From the NCBI GenBank assembly GCA_963708905.1, contig CAVPUV010000040.1, positions 62,001-126,000 of the forward strand: a stretch of 64,000 nt of DNA. Reading direction: 5' to 3'. Origin of the DNA: SHZL01 sp963708905 (GTDB lineage: Bacteria; Pseudomonadota; Gammaproteobacteria; Xanthomonadales; SZUA-36). The notes under the pieces are model-generated. The model searched no databases. It saw only the letters and a program-made list of their open reading frames with translations, and had not been told where the DNA came from. Shown here in pieces: positions 1 to 9,017 of this stretch. Made by a program: the position numbers and the translations under genes. Positions within the stretch are counted from its first letter, which is position 1. Each line of letters begins with the position of its first letter.

Positions 1-1100
1 AGAATCATGTTGGTCAGGCGCATGTCGTTCAGCGTGATCGTGGGTGATTCGTCCAGCAGCTGCGCGGCATGCGACAGGGCCGCCAGCGGGTTGCGTATTT
101 CGTGCGCGATGCTGGCGGACAGCTTGGCCAGGGAGTTGGCGGACAGCTCCAGCGCGCGGCGCGAGATCACGCTTTCATCATTGAGGAATACCAGCGCCCC
201 GGGTTGCTCTTCGCCAGGCATGCCGGCAAAGGCGGGCAGCACCTGCGCCTGGCTGGTTTCCAGCAGCACCGGTTTTTCCTCGGAGGCGGAACCGGCCAGC
301 CATTTTTCCAGCAGCCGGTCCAGGCGCGGCGACAAGTCGGCCAGCAGCAGCTCCCGCACTTTGGGGCTGCCGAGCAGGAACCAGGCGTATTCGTTCATCA
401 GCCGGATACGCCGGTTGGAATCCACCGCCAGCACGCCGGTCGTCATGTTGCGAATGATGAGCTGGTTGATTTCCTGCAGGTCGGCGATTTTGACCTGCTG
501 TTTTTCCGCGATCAGCTGGTAATCGCGCGCCCAGAAAGCCAGCCGGTGACTCAACAGGCAGGCGATCATCGCCGTGGCGCCGTGCATTCCGGCGCGCAGC
601 ATGCCGTTGACCCACGGTTCCGCCGCAGAAAACAGCGGGGTGGCGGCCTGGGCGATCATGGACAGGCTGGCCACGGCAGCCAGGAACAAGGCAAATCGCA
701 GCGGCAGCAGCATGCCCGCCAGGGCGCTGGTGAAGGCCAGCAGGATACCGATGCCGCTGTTCAGACCGCCCAGTGCAAACAACAGCACTACCAGGAACAC
801 CACATCGGCCAGCAGCGCATAACGCACCAGCTGATGCGCATCGGCGCTGACACGCCGGTGCATGAATAATTCGAAAGCGGAAAACAGCAGGTAAGCCAGC
901 AGCACCACGTTGGCCAGGGACTGGGCCATCGAGCGGAATGAAACTGCAGGCAGGAAGATAAAATGTCCTGCCAGCAGCAACAGCGCGATCACCAGCCGGT
1001 AAACGCTGAGGTAAGCCAGTACCCGCCGCGTCAGGGTTTCCGGCAGCGGGTAGGGGCTGGTCTGGTGTGCTTGGCTGCTGGCGGTGGCGGTTGCAGACAT
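1..1100 (-). CDS. pilS: PilS-like sensor histidine kinase, 3' end cut by window edge
   Basis: The frame is open from an ATG at 1100 down to base 1, so at least 366 residues are present and the ATPase domain lies outside the window. The first ~190 residues hold about six hydrophobic segments. A PAS-like region follows, then an H-box (SIAHEIRNPLAAL) with the phospho-accepting histidine at about residue 333. Six-TM plus PAS plus HisKA is the layout of PilS, the membrane kinase that with PilR and sigma-54 controls type IV pilin transcription. An in-frame TGA lies two codons upstream of the ATG, which fixes the earliest ATG start. It is divergent from sucC. A shorter open frame on the same strand at 178-1107 is only its shadow. 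PilR is not visible, so another PilS-family kinase is possible. Confidence 0.85.
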   Translation of the reverse strand, partial: MSATATASSQAHQTSPYPLPETLTRRVLAYLSVYRLVIALLLLAGHFIFLPAVSFRSMAQSLANVVLLAYLLFSAFELFMHRRVSADAHQLVRYALLADVVFLVVLLFALGGLNSGIGILLAFTSALAGMLLPLRFALFLAAVASLSMIAQAATPLFSAAEPWVNGMLRAGMHGATAMIACLLSHRLAFWARDYQLIAEKQQVKIADLQEINQLIIRNMTTGVLAVDSNRRIRLMNEYAWFLLGSPKVRELLLADLSPRLDRLLEKWLAGSASEEKPVLLETSQAQVLPAFAGMPGEEQPGALVFLNDESVISRRALELSANSLAKLSASIAHEIRNPLAALSHAAQLLDESPTITLNDMRLTNMI

Positions 1101-1180
1101 GAATCATTCCCGGCTGGCGCAGCTATGGTATGAGTTGCGCGTGTGGAGTATAACACTGGCCCGGCCCGCGCTAGCAGCCG

Positions 1181-1209
1181 GTCTGACTTGGGCGTTCGAT
1201 AAGTCAGAC
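1181..1209. promoter_or_regulatory. Perfect 9-bp inverted repeat between pilS and sucC
   Basis: GTCTGACTT (1181-1189) and AAGTCAGAC (1201-1209) are perfect inverted repeats around an 11-base spacer in the 203-bp divergent gap. A second small hairpin, CCCCG-TTT-CGGGG, lies at 1238-1250, about 55 bases before the sucC start. They could be an operator or leader structure for sucCD. Neither is followed by a T-run, so terminators are unlikely. No convincing -35/-10 pair was identified. Confidence 0.45.
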
Positions 1210-1303
1210 GGACCGCTAAGCAGTCTTTGATTTACTACCCCGTTTCGGGGGAAAATAGCGAACTTTGTCACGGCCCGTACGGCCCCAGCATGCAGGAGAT
1301 CAC

Positions 1304-2479
1304 ATGAACTTTCACGAATACCAGGCGAAAGAACTGTTCGCCGCCTACGGCATTCCGGTCCCGGCCGGCGGTGTCGCCGCCACGCCGGAAGAGGCGGTCG
1401 CAGCAGCGCGTGCGCTGGGCGGGAACACGTGGGTGGTCAAGGCCCAGGTGCATGCCGGCGGCCGCGGCAAGGCTGGTGGGGTGAAGCTGGTGCGCTCGCT
1501 GGATGAAGTGCGCAGCGAATCCGAGCGCATGCTGAACATGAAAATCACCACCTACCAGACCGGCGGTCTGGCATTGCCGGTGGACAAGGTGTTGATCGCC
1601 GAAGCGACCGGGATCGCGACCGAGCTTTACCTGTCCGCGCTGATTGATCGCGTCCACCGTTGTGTCACCTTCATGGGTTCGGCGGCCGGTGGCGTGGATA
1701 TCGAACAGGTTGCCGCCAGGGAACCGGAAAAAATTGTCACCGTGCAGGTGGACAATACCGCCGGTCTGCAGCCATACCAGGCTCGCCAGATGGGCTTCGG
1801 CATGGGCTTGAGCGTGAAACAGGTGAAACAGCTGGGTAGCATCATGTCAGCGCTTTACCGCTTGTTCCGCGACAAGGACCTCAGCCTGATCGAAGTCAAC
1901 CCGCTGATCATCGATGGCAACGGCGATCTGCTGGCGCTGGATGCCAAGATCAACTCGGATGACAACGCCCTGTTCCGTCATCCGGATCTGGCCGCGATGC
2001 GCGATGAAGCGCAAGAGGACCCGACCGAAGTGGCCGCCAGCCGCCACGATCTCAATTACGTCACCCTGGACGGCAACATCGCCTGCATGGTGAACGGCGC
2101 CGGCCTGGCCATGGCGACCATGGATGTTATCCAGCTCAATGGCGGCCATCCGGCCAATTTTCTGGACGTGGGTGGGGGCTCGAATGTCGAACGGGTGCGT
2201 GAAGCCTTCAAACTGATCCTGTCCAGCGACCGGGTGGAGGCCATACTGGTGAATATTTTCGGCGGCATCGTGCGCTGCGATGAAATCGCCGAGGGCATCA
2301 TCGCGGCGGTGAAAGAAGTAGGCGTGGAGGTGCCCGTGGTGGTGCGCCTGGAAGGCACCAATGTGGATCAGGGCCGCCAGATCCTGAGCGCCAGCGGTCT
2401 GAAGATCATCACGGCCAGCGATTTGAACGACGCGGCGACGAAAGTCGTGGCAGCGGCAAAAGCAGCCGCGGCTGCGTAA
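1304..2479 (+). CDS. sucC: Succinyl-CoA synthetase (ADP-forming), beta subunit
   Basis: Beta subunit of the TCA-cycle enzyme that interconverts succinyl-CoA and succinate with ATP or GTP formation in the cytoplasm. The 391-residue product starts MNFHEYQAKELFAAYGIPVP, the usual ATP-grasp N terminus. It carries the VVKAQVHAGGRGKAGGVKL nucleotide-binding segment and the C-terminal ligase motif ILVNIFGGIVRCDEIAEGI. Family length is about 388. The frame is open upstream to 1265, but the ATG at 1304 has AGGAG five bases ahead and matches the family start. sucD begins 13 bases downstream, so the two are one transcript. The 2-oxoglutarate dehydrogenase genes that often precede sucCD are absent. Confidence 0.97.
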   Translation: MNFHEYQAKELFAAYGIPVPAGGVAATPEEAVAAARALGGNTWVVKAQVHAGGRGKAGGVKLVRSLDEVRSESERMLNMKITTYQTGGLALPVDKVLIAEATGIATELYLSALIDRVHRCVTFMGSAAGGVDIEQVAAREPEKIVTVQVDNTAGLQPYQARQMGFGMGLSVKQVKQLGSIMSALYRLFRDKDLSLIEVNPLIIDGNGDLLALDAKINSDDNALFRHPDLAAMRDEAQEDPTEVAASRHDLNYVTLDGNIACMVNGAGLAMATMDVIQLNGGHPANFLDVGGGSNVERVREAFKLILSSDRVEAILVNIFGGIVRCDEIAEGIIAAVKEVGVEVPVVVRLEGTNVDQGRQILSASGLKIITASDLNDAATKVVAAAKAAAAA

Positions 2480-2492
2480 GGGGAGTGACAAA

Positions 2493-3368
<876 letters not shown>

Positions 3369-3429
3369 TATTCAGGCGGGTCCTGCAGCGCAACGAAATG
3401 AAGCCTTTCGGCGACGGAGGAAAACGCGG

Positions 3430-5046
3430 ATGATCCGTCTGGCACTGGCCCAGTATGATTTCCTCGTGGGCGACATCGGCGGCAATCTGCACAAGGCGCA
3501 GTCGCTGTTGGCGCAGGCCCGCGATGCCGGCGCCGACCTGTTGCTGTTTCCCGAACTGGCGCTGACCGGCTACCCGCCGGAGGATTTGCTGTTGCGCCCC
3601 GGCTTCCTGCGCGCCGCCAGGGAAGCCTTGTATACCCTGGTGTCGTCGGTGCGGGAAATCGACGTGCTGATAGGCCATCCCTGGCTGGAGGACGGCAGGC
3701 GTTACAACGCCATGAGCTGGATTCGCCAGGGCGAGATCATCGGCCGCTACCACAAGCGCCGCCTGCCCAACTATGCGGTATTCGATGAGCAGCGATATTT
3801 CACGCCTGGCACGGGAACACTGGTGGTGGAGCTCAAAGGCCATCGCCTGGGTGTGATCATCTGCGAGGACGTGTGGGCGCCTGAACCGGCACAGGACGCC
3901 AGGCGGCAAGGGGCAGAATTGTTACTGGTGCCCAATGCTTCCCCCTACAGCGACAGTCATTTGCAGGCGCGCGAATCGATGCTGGCGGCGCGGCATGCGG
4001 ACAGTGGTCTGCCGCTGGTATATTGCAACGGGGTGGGCGGCCAGGACGAGCTGGTTTTCGACGGACGCAGCATGTTGCTGAACCGTGACGGTCGCCTGTC
4101 TGGTCCCGGGCCGCTGTGCGAAGAAGCGCTGCTGCTGGTGGATTTCGATGCGGACAGCGGGCGCCTGCAAGCCTGTAACTGGCCGGCGCCGCCGGCCGAC
4201 CCGCTGGCGGAGATCTACCAGGTCTTGCTGCGCGGCCTGGCCGATTATGTGCGCAAAAACGGTTTCAGCGATGTCGTTTTCGGCCTGTCGGGCGGGATAG
4301 ACTCGGCCCTGACCCTGGCTGTGGCGGTCGATGCGCTGGGCGCCGGACACGTGCATACCGTGATGATGCCTTCGCGGCACACCTCCGGGCTCAGCATGGA
4401 ACTGGCCCAGGAACAGGCGGTTTTGCTCGGAGCAGACCATCGTTGCATCAGCATAGAGCCGGCTTTCGAAGCGTTTATGAGCGTGCTGGCCCCGTCTTTT
4501 TCTGGCGTGCCCGCGGACGTGACCGAAGAAAACCTGCAGGCTCGCGCCAGGGGCAACATCATCATGGCCCTGTCGAATAAATTCGGCTGGCTGCCATTGG
4601 CGACCAGCAACAAAAGCGAGCTGGCCGTAGGTTATTGCACCATTTATGGCGACATGTGTGGCGGCTACGGCCCCTTGCTGGACTGTTTCAAAACCCGCGT
4701 CTACGATCTGGCGCTCTACCGTAACGGCCAGGGGCTGGTCATTCCGCCCGAGGTCATCAACCGCGCCCCCTCGGCCGAGCTGCGCCCTGACCAGCTGGAC
4801 CAGGATTCCTTGCCGCCTTACCCGGTGCTGGACCAGGTGCTGCACCGCTACGTGGAACTGGACTGGTCCATCGCCAAAATCATTGCTGAGGGATTCGACG
4901 AAACCATGGTCCGGCGCGTGGCGGGACTGGTGTTGCGCAATGAGTACAAGCGCCGCCAGGCGCCGCCTGGAACCAGGATTACCTACCGGGCGTTCGGGCG
5001 CGACCGGCGTTACCCGATCACATCGGGTTGGCGCGAGAATCCGTGA
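3430..5046 (+). CDS. nadE: Glutamine-dependent NAD(+) synthetase
   Basis: Last step of NAD biosynthesis: ATP-dependent amidation of nicotinic acid adenine dinucleotide, with ammonia from glutamine. Two domains are visible in 538 residues. The N-terminal nitrilase-type glutaminase has the probable triad Glu42 (FPELALTGYPPED), Lys109 (YHKRRLPNY) and Cys145 (GVIICEDVW). The C-terminal N-type ATP pyrophosphatase has FGLSGGIDSALTLAVAVDAL near residue 285 and LATSNKSELAVGY. The C terminus (TYRAFGRDRRYPIT) is complete. A GGAGG ribosome-binding site precedes the ATG. It follows sucCD on the same strand and converges on bamD. Confidence 0.96.
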   Translation: MIRLALAQYDFLVGDIGGNLHKAQSLLAQARDAGADLLLFPELALTGYPPEDLLLRPGFLRAAREALYTLVSSVREIDVLIGHPWLEDGRRYNAMSWIRQGEIIGRYHKRRLPNYAVFDEQRYFTPGTGTLVVELKGHRLGVIICEDVWAPEPAQDARRQGAELLLVPNASPYSDSHLQARESMLAARHADSGLPLVYCNGVGGQDELVFDGRSMLLNRDGRLSGPGPLCEEALLLVDFDADSGRLQACNWPAPPADPLAEIYQVLLRGLADYVRKNGFSDVVFGLSGGIDSALTLAVAVDALGAGHVHTVMMPSRHTSGLSMELAQEQAVLLGADHRCISIEPAFEAFMSVLAPSFSGVPADVTEENLQARARGNIIMALSNKFGWLPLATSNKSELAVGYCTIYGDMCGGYGPLLDCFKTRVYDLALYRNGQGLVIPPEVINRAPSAELRPDQLDQDSLPPYPVLDQVLHRYVELDWSIAKIIAEGFDETMVRRVAGLVLRNEYKRRQAPPGTRITYRAFGRDRRYPITSGWRENP

Positions 5047-5091
5047 AAGCGGTGCGGCAGCGCTGGGATGACGGTGGCGGCCGCAGTCTGA

Positions 5092-5883
5092 TCAGTCGAA
5101 CGGCCACAGCCGATCGGTCCATTTTTTCTTCTTTTTCTTGCCCTGCACGTAGTAATTGTCCGGGTAATTGAGTTCCAGTACGGACATGACGCCGGTGGCC
5201 AGTTCCGGCAGATTCAGCTCGGTATAAGCCTGGTGTAATATCACCAGGGCTTCGGCGGTTTCCGGCGTATTGGGATAGGTTTCCAGCGCGTAACGCGCAC
5301 GATTGGCTGCGGCGATGTAGGCGCGGCGGCGCATATAATAATCGGCCACGCCGACTTCGTAGGCTGCCAGGTTGTTGCGCAGGAATACCATGCGCTGGCG
5401 CGCGTCGGCAACATAGCGGCTGTCGGGGAAACGACGCAGCAGTTCACTGAAATCGGTGAAGGAATTGCGCGCCGCCGACTGGTCACGGTCGCGCACGCGG
5501 GATGGCATCAGGCGTTCGAGGAAACCGAGATTTTCCTCATAATTGACGATGCCTTTAAGGTAGTAGGCGTAATCGACATTGGGATGCGTCGGATAGGTGC
5601 GGATGAAGCGGTTCAGGTTCGACAGGGCATTCTCCGGTTCCCGCCCCTTGAAATAGGCGTAGGACAGATCCAGCATGGACTGCTCGGTGTAGCGTCCGAA
5701 TGGATAGCGGGTCTGCAATAACTTGTAAGTCTGTATGGACAGGTCCCAGGCTTTGTTGTCGAGTTCCCTTTTGGCGGCGGCATAGAGTTCGGCGGCGCTG
5801 CGATCGTCATCCAGATCCTTGTCCTTGCGGCAACCCGCAACGGCCAGCAGTACGCCCAACAGCGCAATGGCCAGCAGCCGCAT
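5092..5883 (-). CDS. bamD: Outer-membrane assembly lipoprotein BamD
   Basis: Essential lipoprotein of the BAM complex, which folds beta-barrel proteins into the outer membrane with BamA. From the ATG at 5883 the product is 263 residues with a short signal peptide and lipobox (MRLLAIALLGVLLAVAGC, lipidated Cys18). The frame is open to 5934, but only the 5883 start gives a compact lipoprotein signal. Tetratricopeptide-like helices follow (NKAWDLSIQTYKLLQTRYPFGRY; FIRTYPTHPNVDYAYYLKG), closely like E. coli BamD. The C-terminal tail is very basic (six consecutive lysines before WTDRLWPFD). It is divergent from rluD with a structured repeat between them. Confidence 0.94.
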   Translation of the reverse strand: MRLLAIALLGVLLAVAGCRKDKDLDDDRSAAELYAAAKRELDNKAWDLSIQTYKLLQTRYPFGRYTEQSMLDLSYAYFKGREPENALSNLNRFIRTYPTHPNVDYAYYLKGIVNYEENLGFLERLMPSRVRDRDQSAARNSFTDFSELLRRFPDSRYVADARQRMVFLRNNLAAYEVGVADYYMRRRAYIAAANRARYALETYPNTPETAEALVILHQAYTELNLPELATGVMSVLELNYPDNYYVQGKKKKKKWTDRLWPFD

Positions 5884-5998
5884 GCCGCGAGTACGGGAAT
5901 AGCAAGAGGAACTGCACTGCATGTTGGAAACCATGAGATCGCGGGAACCGGCATGATAACGGAATCGGCTGCCGTGTTACAGTTTTCTCCAATGCATT

Positions 5999-6154
5999 TA
6001 AGTAAGCTCTGAATAATGCATCCATGCATTATCAGAGCACGCCAAACAAAAAATGTGATTTTTGTTTGGCTTCATTTTCAATGAAGTTGCATTCATTGAA
6101 AATGGTGGCACATCCTTGTGCCACGAAAACTCTGAATTAATCAGAGTTGACTTA
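5999..6154. repeat. Five-hairpin palindromic element, copy A
   Basis: An outer inverted repeat (TAAGT 5999-6003 with ACTTA 6150-6154) encloses five back-to-back hairpins. Stems: 6006-6021 with 6024-6038 (15 bp, one bulged A, loop CC). 6041-6052 with 6059-6070 (12 bp, GCCAAACAAAAA). 6073-6085 with 6092-6104 (13 bp, CATTTTCAATGAA). 6105-6112 with 6117-6124 (8 bp, GTGGCACA). 6128-6135 with 6141-6148 (8 bp, AACTCTGA). It lies in the divergent bamD/rluD gap and ends 11 bases before the rluD ribosome-binding site. Same family as 29038-29201 and 62412-62569. Confidence 0.9.
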
Positions 6155-6175
6155 TATGTCTTGACGGAGTTGCTG

Positions 6176-7135
6176 ATGCCGGACCATCCACATCGAATCA
6201 GGCACCGGGCGGTCGCTGACCCTGGCCTCATGGGCGCCCGGCTGGACCAGGCTGCCAGCACTCTGTTCCGTGATTATTCCCGTGCCCGCTTGCAAAAATG
6301 GATTCGCAGCGGGGAACTGACGGTCAATGGCGCAGCGGCCAAGCCTACCTACCGCGTGCTGGGTGGCGAAACCCTGCGGATCGACGCGGAACCTGATCCG
6401 GAAGGGACGGTGTTGCCTCAGGAAATACCGCTGGCAGTGGTCTACAGCGACCCCGACCTGCTGGTGATCAACAAACCGGCGGGCCTGGTGGTGCACCCGG
6501 CGGCAGGCAACCGCGATGGTACCTTGCAAAACGCCTTGCTGCATTTCGATCCCGCTCTGGCGGCAATCCCCAGGTCCGGCATCGTGCATCGGCTCGACAA
6601 GGATACCAGCGGGGTGATGGTGGTAGCCCGTTCGCTGCGTGCGCACACCAGCCTGGTGGCGCAATTGCACAACCGCAGCATGAGCCGGATCTACGAGGCG
6701 ATTGCGCTGGGCGGGATGAGCCGTGGCGGCTCGATTGACGCGCCGGTAGGCCGCCATCCGCGGGACCGCAAACGCATGGCCGTGGTGACTTCCGGCCGCC
6801 CGGCAGTGACCCACTATCGCATCCTGCGGACATTTACCGGACTGACCCACATTGAGGTATCGCTGGAAACCGGCCGCACCCACCAGATCCGCGTCCACCT
6901 CGCCCACCTCGGTTTCGCCATCGCCGGCGACCCGGTGTATGGGCGCAAGCCCAAATCGGTAAAAGGCATGGACCCGGAGGTGATTGAAGCGCTGCGCCAG
7001 TTTCCGCGGCAGGCGCTGCACGCGCACACACTGCGCCTGCAGCACCCCGATGATCAGCGTTTGATGGAATTTCATGCACCGCTGGCCACGGACATGGCAT
7101 GTCTGCTGGCGCTGTTGCGGGAGAAAGCGCTGTGA
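6176..7135 (+). CDS. rluD: 23S rRNA pseudouridine synthase RluD
   Basis: Isomerises uridines 1911, 1915 and 1917 (E. coli numbering) in helix 69 of 23S rRNA. The 319-residue product has an N-terminal S4 RNA-binding domain (GARLDQAASTLFRDYSRARL) and a RluA-type catalytic domain with the active-site aspartate in HRLDKDTSGVMVVA. RTHQIRVHLAHLGFAIAGDP follows near the C terminus. The frame is open back to 6062, but those 38 codons run through the palindromic element. The ATG at 6176 has GGAG eight bases upstream and gives the family length. Its stop overlaps the pgeF start, so the two are translationally coupled. Confidence 0.95.
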   Translation: MPDHPHRIRHRAVADPGLMGARLDQAASTLFRDYSRARLQKWIRSGELTVNGAAAKPTYRVLGGETLRIDAEPDPEGTVLPQEIPLAVVYSDPDLLVINKPAGLVVHPAAGNRDGTLQNALLHFDPALAAIPRSGIVHRLDKDTSGVMVVARSLRAHTSLVAQLHNRSMSRIYEAIALGGMSRGGSIDAPVGRHPRDRKRMAVVTSGRPAVTHYRILRTFTGLTHIEVSLETGRTHQIRVHLAHLGFAIAGDPVYGRKPKSVKGMDPEVIEALRQFPRQALHAHTLRLQHPDDQRLMEFHAPLATDMACLLALLREKAL

Positions 7136-7933
7136 ACGCGGACTGGATCCTCCCGCACTGGCCGGCGCCCGCGGGGGTGCGAGCGCTCAGCACCACGCGC
7201 GCCGGCGGTTACAGCACCGCGCCCTGGGCCAGTCTGAACCTGGGGTTGAACAGCGGCGACGACCCGGCCCTGGTGCTGAAAAACCGCGCGGTGCTGCGCG
7301 CCTGTTTGCCGGCCGATCCGAAATGGCTGCGCCAGGAGCATGGCGTGAACGTCTTCATACATGCGGATGCTGGGCATGCGGACGCAGAGGGGCGATCAGG
7401 AGCTGGCCGGATCGGATTCGCCGCCGGCATCAGCGGCCGGCGAGCCAGTGGCGGACGCCCAGGTGGCCAGCCAGCCGGGGCAGGTGTGCGTAGTGCTGAC
7501 CGCGGATTGTCTGCCGGTATTGTTCTGCAACCGCGCCGGCACCCGGGTGGCGGCTGCCCATGCCGGCTGGCGCGGGCTGCTGGCGGGCGTGCTGGAGCAG
7601 ACGGTGCGCGCCCTGGGCGGACCACCCGATCAGCTCATGGCATGGCTGGGGCCGGCCATCGGCGCCCGCGCATACGAGGTGGGCGACGAGTTGCGGGCGG
7701 CATTCGTGCGTCAGGATGGCGCCGCGGCGGCGGCCTGTTTCCGGCGCCGGGGCGAGCGCTGGCTGTTCGATCTGTACGCGATGGCGCGGCACCGGCTGGC
7801 GCGGGCGGGTGTGGCCGATGTCAGTGGCGGCAGCTGTTGCACCTACCATGAACCGCAGCGGTTTTTTTCCTACCGGCGGGACGGGCGCACCGGGCGCATG
7901 GCCAGCCTGGTCTGGCTGGAGCCCAACAGCTGA
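7132..7933 (+). pseudogene. pgeF: PgeF/YfiH laccase-domain protein, frame broken by one extra base
   Basis: YfiH/PgeF is a Cys/His metal-site protein linked to peptidoglycan quality (editing of UDP-MurNAc-L-Ser) and purine nucleoside phosphorolysis. The N-terminal half (WILPHWPAPAGVRALSTTRA to WLRQEHGVNVF) is in the frame of the GTG at 7132. The C-terminal half (VLTADCLPVLFCNRAGT, AAAHAGWRGLLAGVLEQT, CTYHEPQRFFSYRRD) is in the next frame, ending at 7933. Removing one G from GGGG at 7389-7392 restores a 266-codon gene. The GTG overlaps the rluD stop and has GGGAG nine bases ahead. All expected metal-site and C-terminal motifs survive, so this may be a sequencing error in a live gene. Its 3' end overlaps the convergent aldolase gene by 64 bp. 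Confidence 0.85.
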
Positions 7934-8946
7934 CACAACCTGGCCGTAGCCTCAGGGCTGGTATCGTGGGAAAAAACGAAGCGCGCCAGGTTGTCGTAGC
8001 CGGGCCAGGTCAGAAACTGGATACCGGCCTCACTCAGGGCCTTGAAGCCGGACGCAGTCCAGCGCACGAAAATTTCATTGGCATCGGCGCTGAATTCGAG
8101 CTTTGCTTCGGGGTGTTGACGCACTGCGTCGGCGAAGCGGGCGGCCTGCTGATTGGCATGGCGAGCCAGGTCCAGCCACAGGCCGTTGTCAATATAAGCC
8201 AGCAGTTGGGCGGAAACATAACGCATCTTGGACAGCAGATGCCCCGAACGCTTGCGCAGCCGTTCCGCGCGTTCACGCAAGCCGGAATCGGCAAAAATCA
8301 ACAAGGCCTCGGCCGCCAGGCAACCGTTCTTGCTGGCGCCGAAGGACAGCAACTGGATGCCGGCTTGCCAGCTGATTTCCGCCGGTGAGCAGCGCAGCGT
8401 GGCCACGGCATTGGCGAAACGCGCGCCGTCCATGTGCCGCGCCATGTCGAACTCCGCCGCCGTTGCGCACAGGGCAGCTATTTCGCTGGGCTGGTAAACC
8501 GTGCCCGACTCGGTGCTTTGGGTGAGGCTGAGCGCGCTGGGAATATAGCTGTGCACGCCGTGGCCCTGATCTCTGCCAATGGCCAGGCGCAATCCTTCGG
8601 GGGTCAATTTGCCATCGGCGCCGTGCACGGCGACCAGGCGCAGGCCATTGCCAAAAAATTCCGGCGCGCCGCATTCGTCCTGCACGATATGGGCGTCCTG
8701 ATGACAATACACCGAGCCCCAGGGTGGCGTGACACAGGCCAGGGCAATGCTGTTGGCGGCAGTGCCGGTGCTGAGCGGCAGTACCGTCGTGCGGGTGCCG
8801 AACAGATCGGAAAACGCCGTGTCCAATCGCGTGCTCCAGGCATCTTCCGCATACGACCAGGCCGCGCCCTGGTTGGCCTGCACCAGCGCATCGAGGATTC
8901 GCCGGGCGGCGGGCGATTCATTATCGCTTCTGAAATTCAGCTCCAT
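7870..8946 (-). CDS. ltaE: Low-specificity threonine aldolase-like PLP enzyme
   Basis: Fold-type I PLP protein of the beta-eliminating lyase/threonine aldolase family, likely cleaving L-threonine or allo-threonine to glycine and acetaldehyde. From the ATG at 8946 it has 358 residues beginning MELNFRSDNESPAARRILDA. It shows LPLSTGTAANSIAL (cofactor phosphate region), MDGARFANAVATL (PLP ring aspartate) and the Schiff-base lysine in SFGASKNGCLAAEALLIF. A GTG at 8976 would add ten residues. It stands alone and divergent from hrpA; its last codons overlap pgeF on the opposite strand. Substrate stereochemistry cannot be judged, so other beta-eliminating lyases remain possible. Confidence 0.85.
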   Translation of the reverse strand: MELNFRSDNESPAARRILDALVQANQGAAWSYAEDAWSTRLDTAFSDLFGTRTTVLPLSTGTAANSIALACVTPPWGSVYCHQDAHIVQDECGAPEFFGNGLRLVAVHGADGKLTPEGLRLAIGRDQGHGVHSYIPSALSLTQSTESGTVYQPSEIAALCATAAEFDMARHMDGARFANAVATLRCSPAEISWQAGIQLLSFGASKNGCLAAEALLIFADSGLRERAERLRKRSGHLLSKMRYVSAQLLAYIDNGLWLDLARHANQQAARFADAVRQHPEAKLEFSADANEIFVRWTASGFKALSEAGIQFLTWPGYDNLARFVFSHDTSPEATARLCQLLGSSQTRLAMRPVRPSRR

Positions 8947-9017
8947 GGAATATCCATTCTCGTAGTTTCCCGTCACGCATCATATGGCAGTTTCAGCAAG
9001 GCGAGAAGCAGGACGGT

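Noticed and set aside
178..1107. 309-aa minus-strand open frame
   Set aside because: It is an out-of-frame shadow of pilS; the adjacent frame shows membrane helices and the H-box.
5999..6154. Ordinary intrinsic terminators in the five-hairpin elements
   Set aside because: The hairpins are not followed by T-runs suited to either flanking gene, and copy A lies upstream of both neighbours.
6062..6175. N-terminal extension of RluD
   Set aside because: These codons read through palindromic hairpins and do not resemble RluD; a good ribosome-binding site supports the ATG at 6176.
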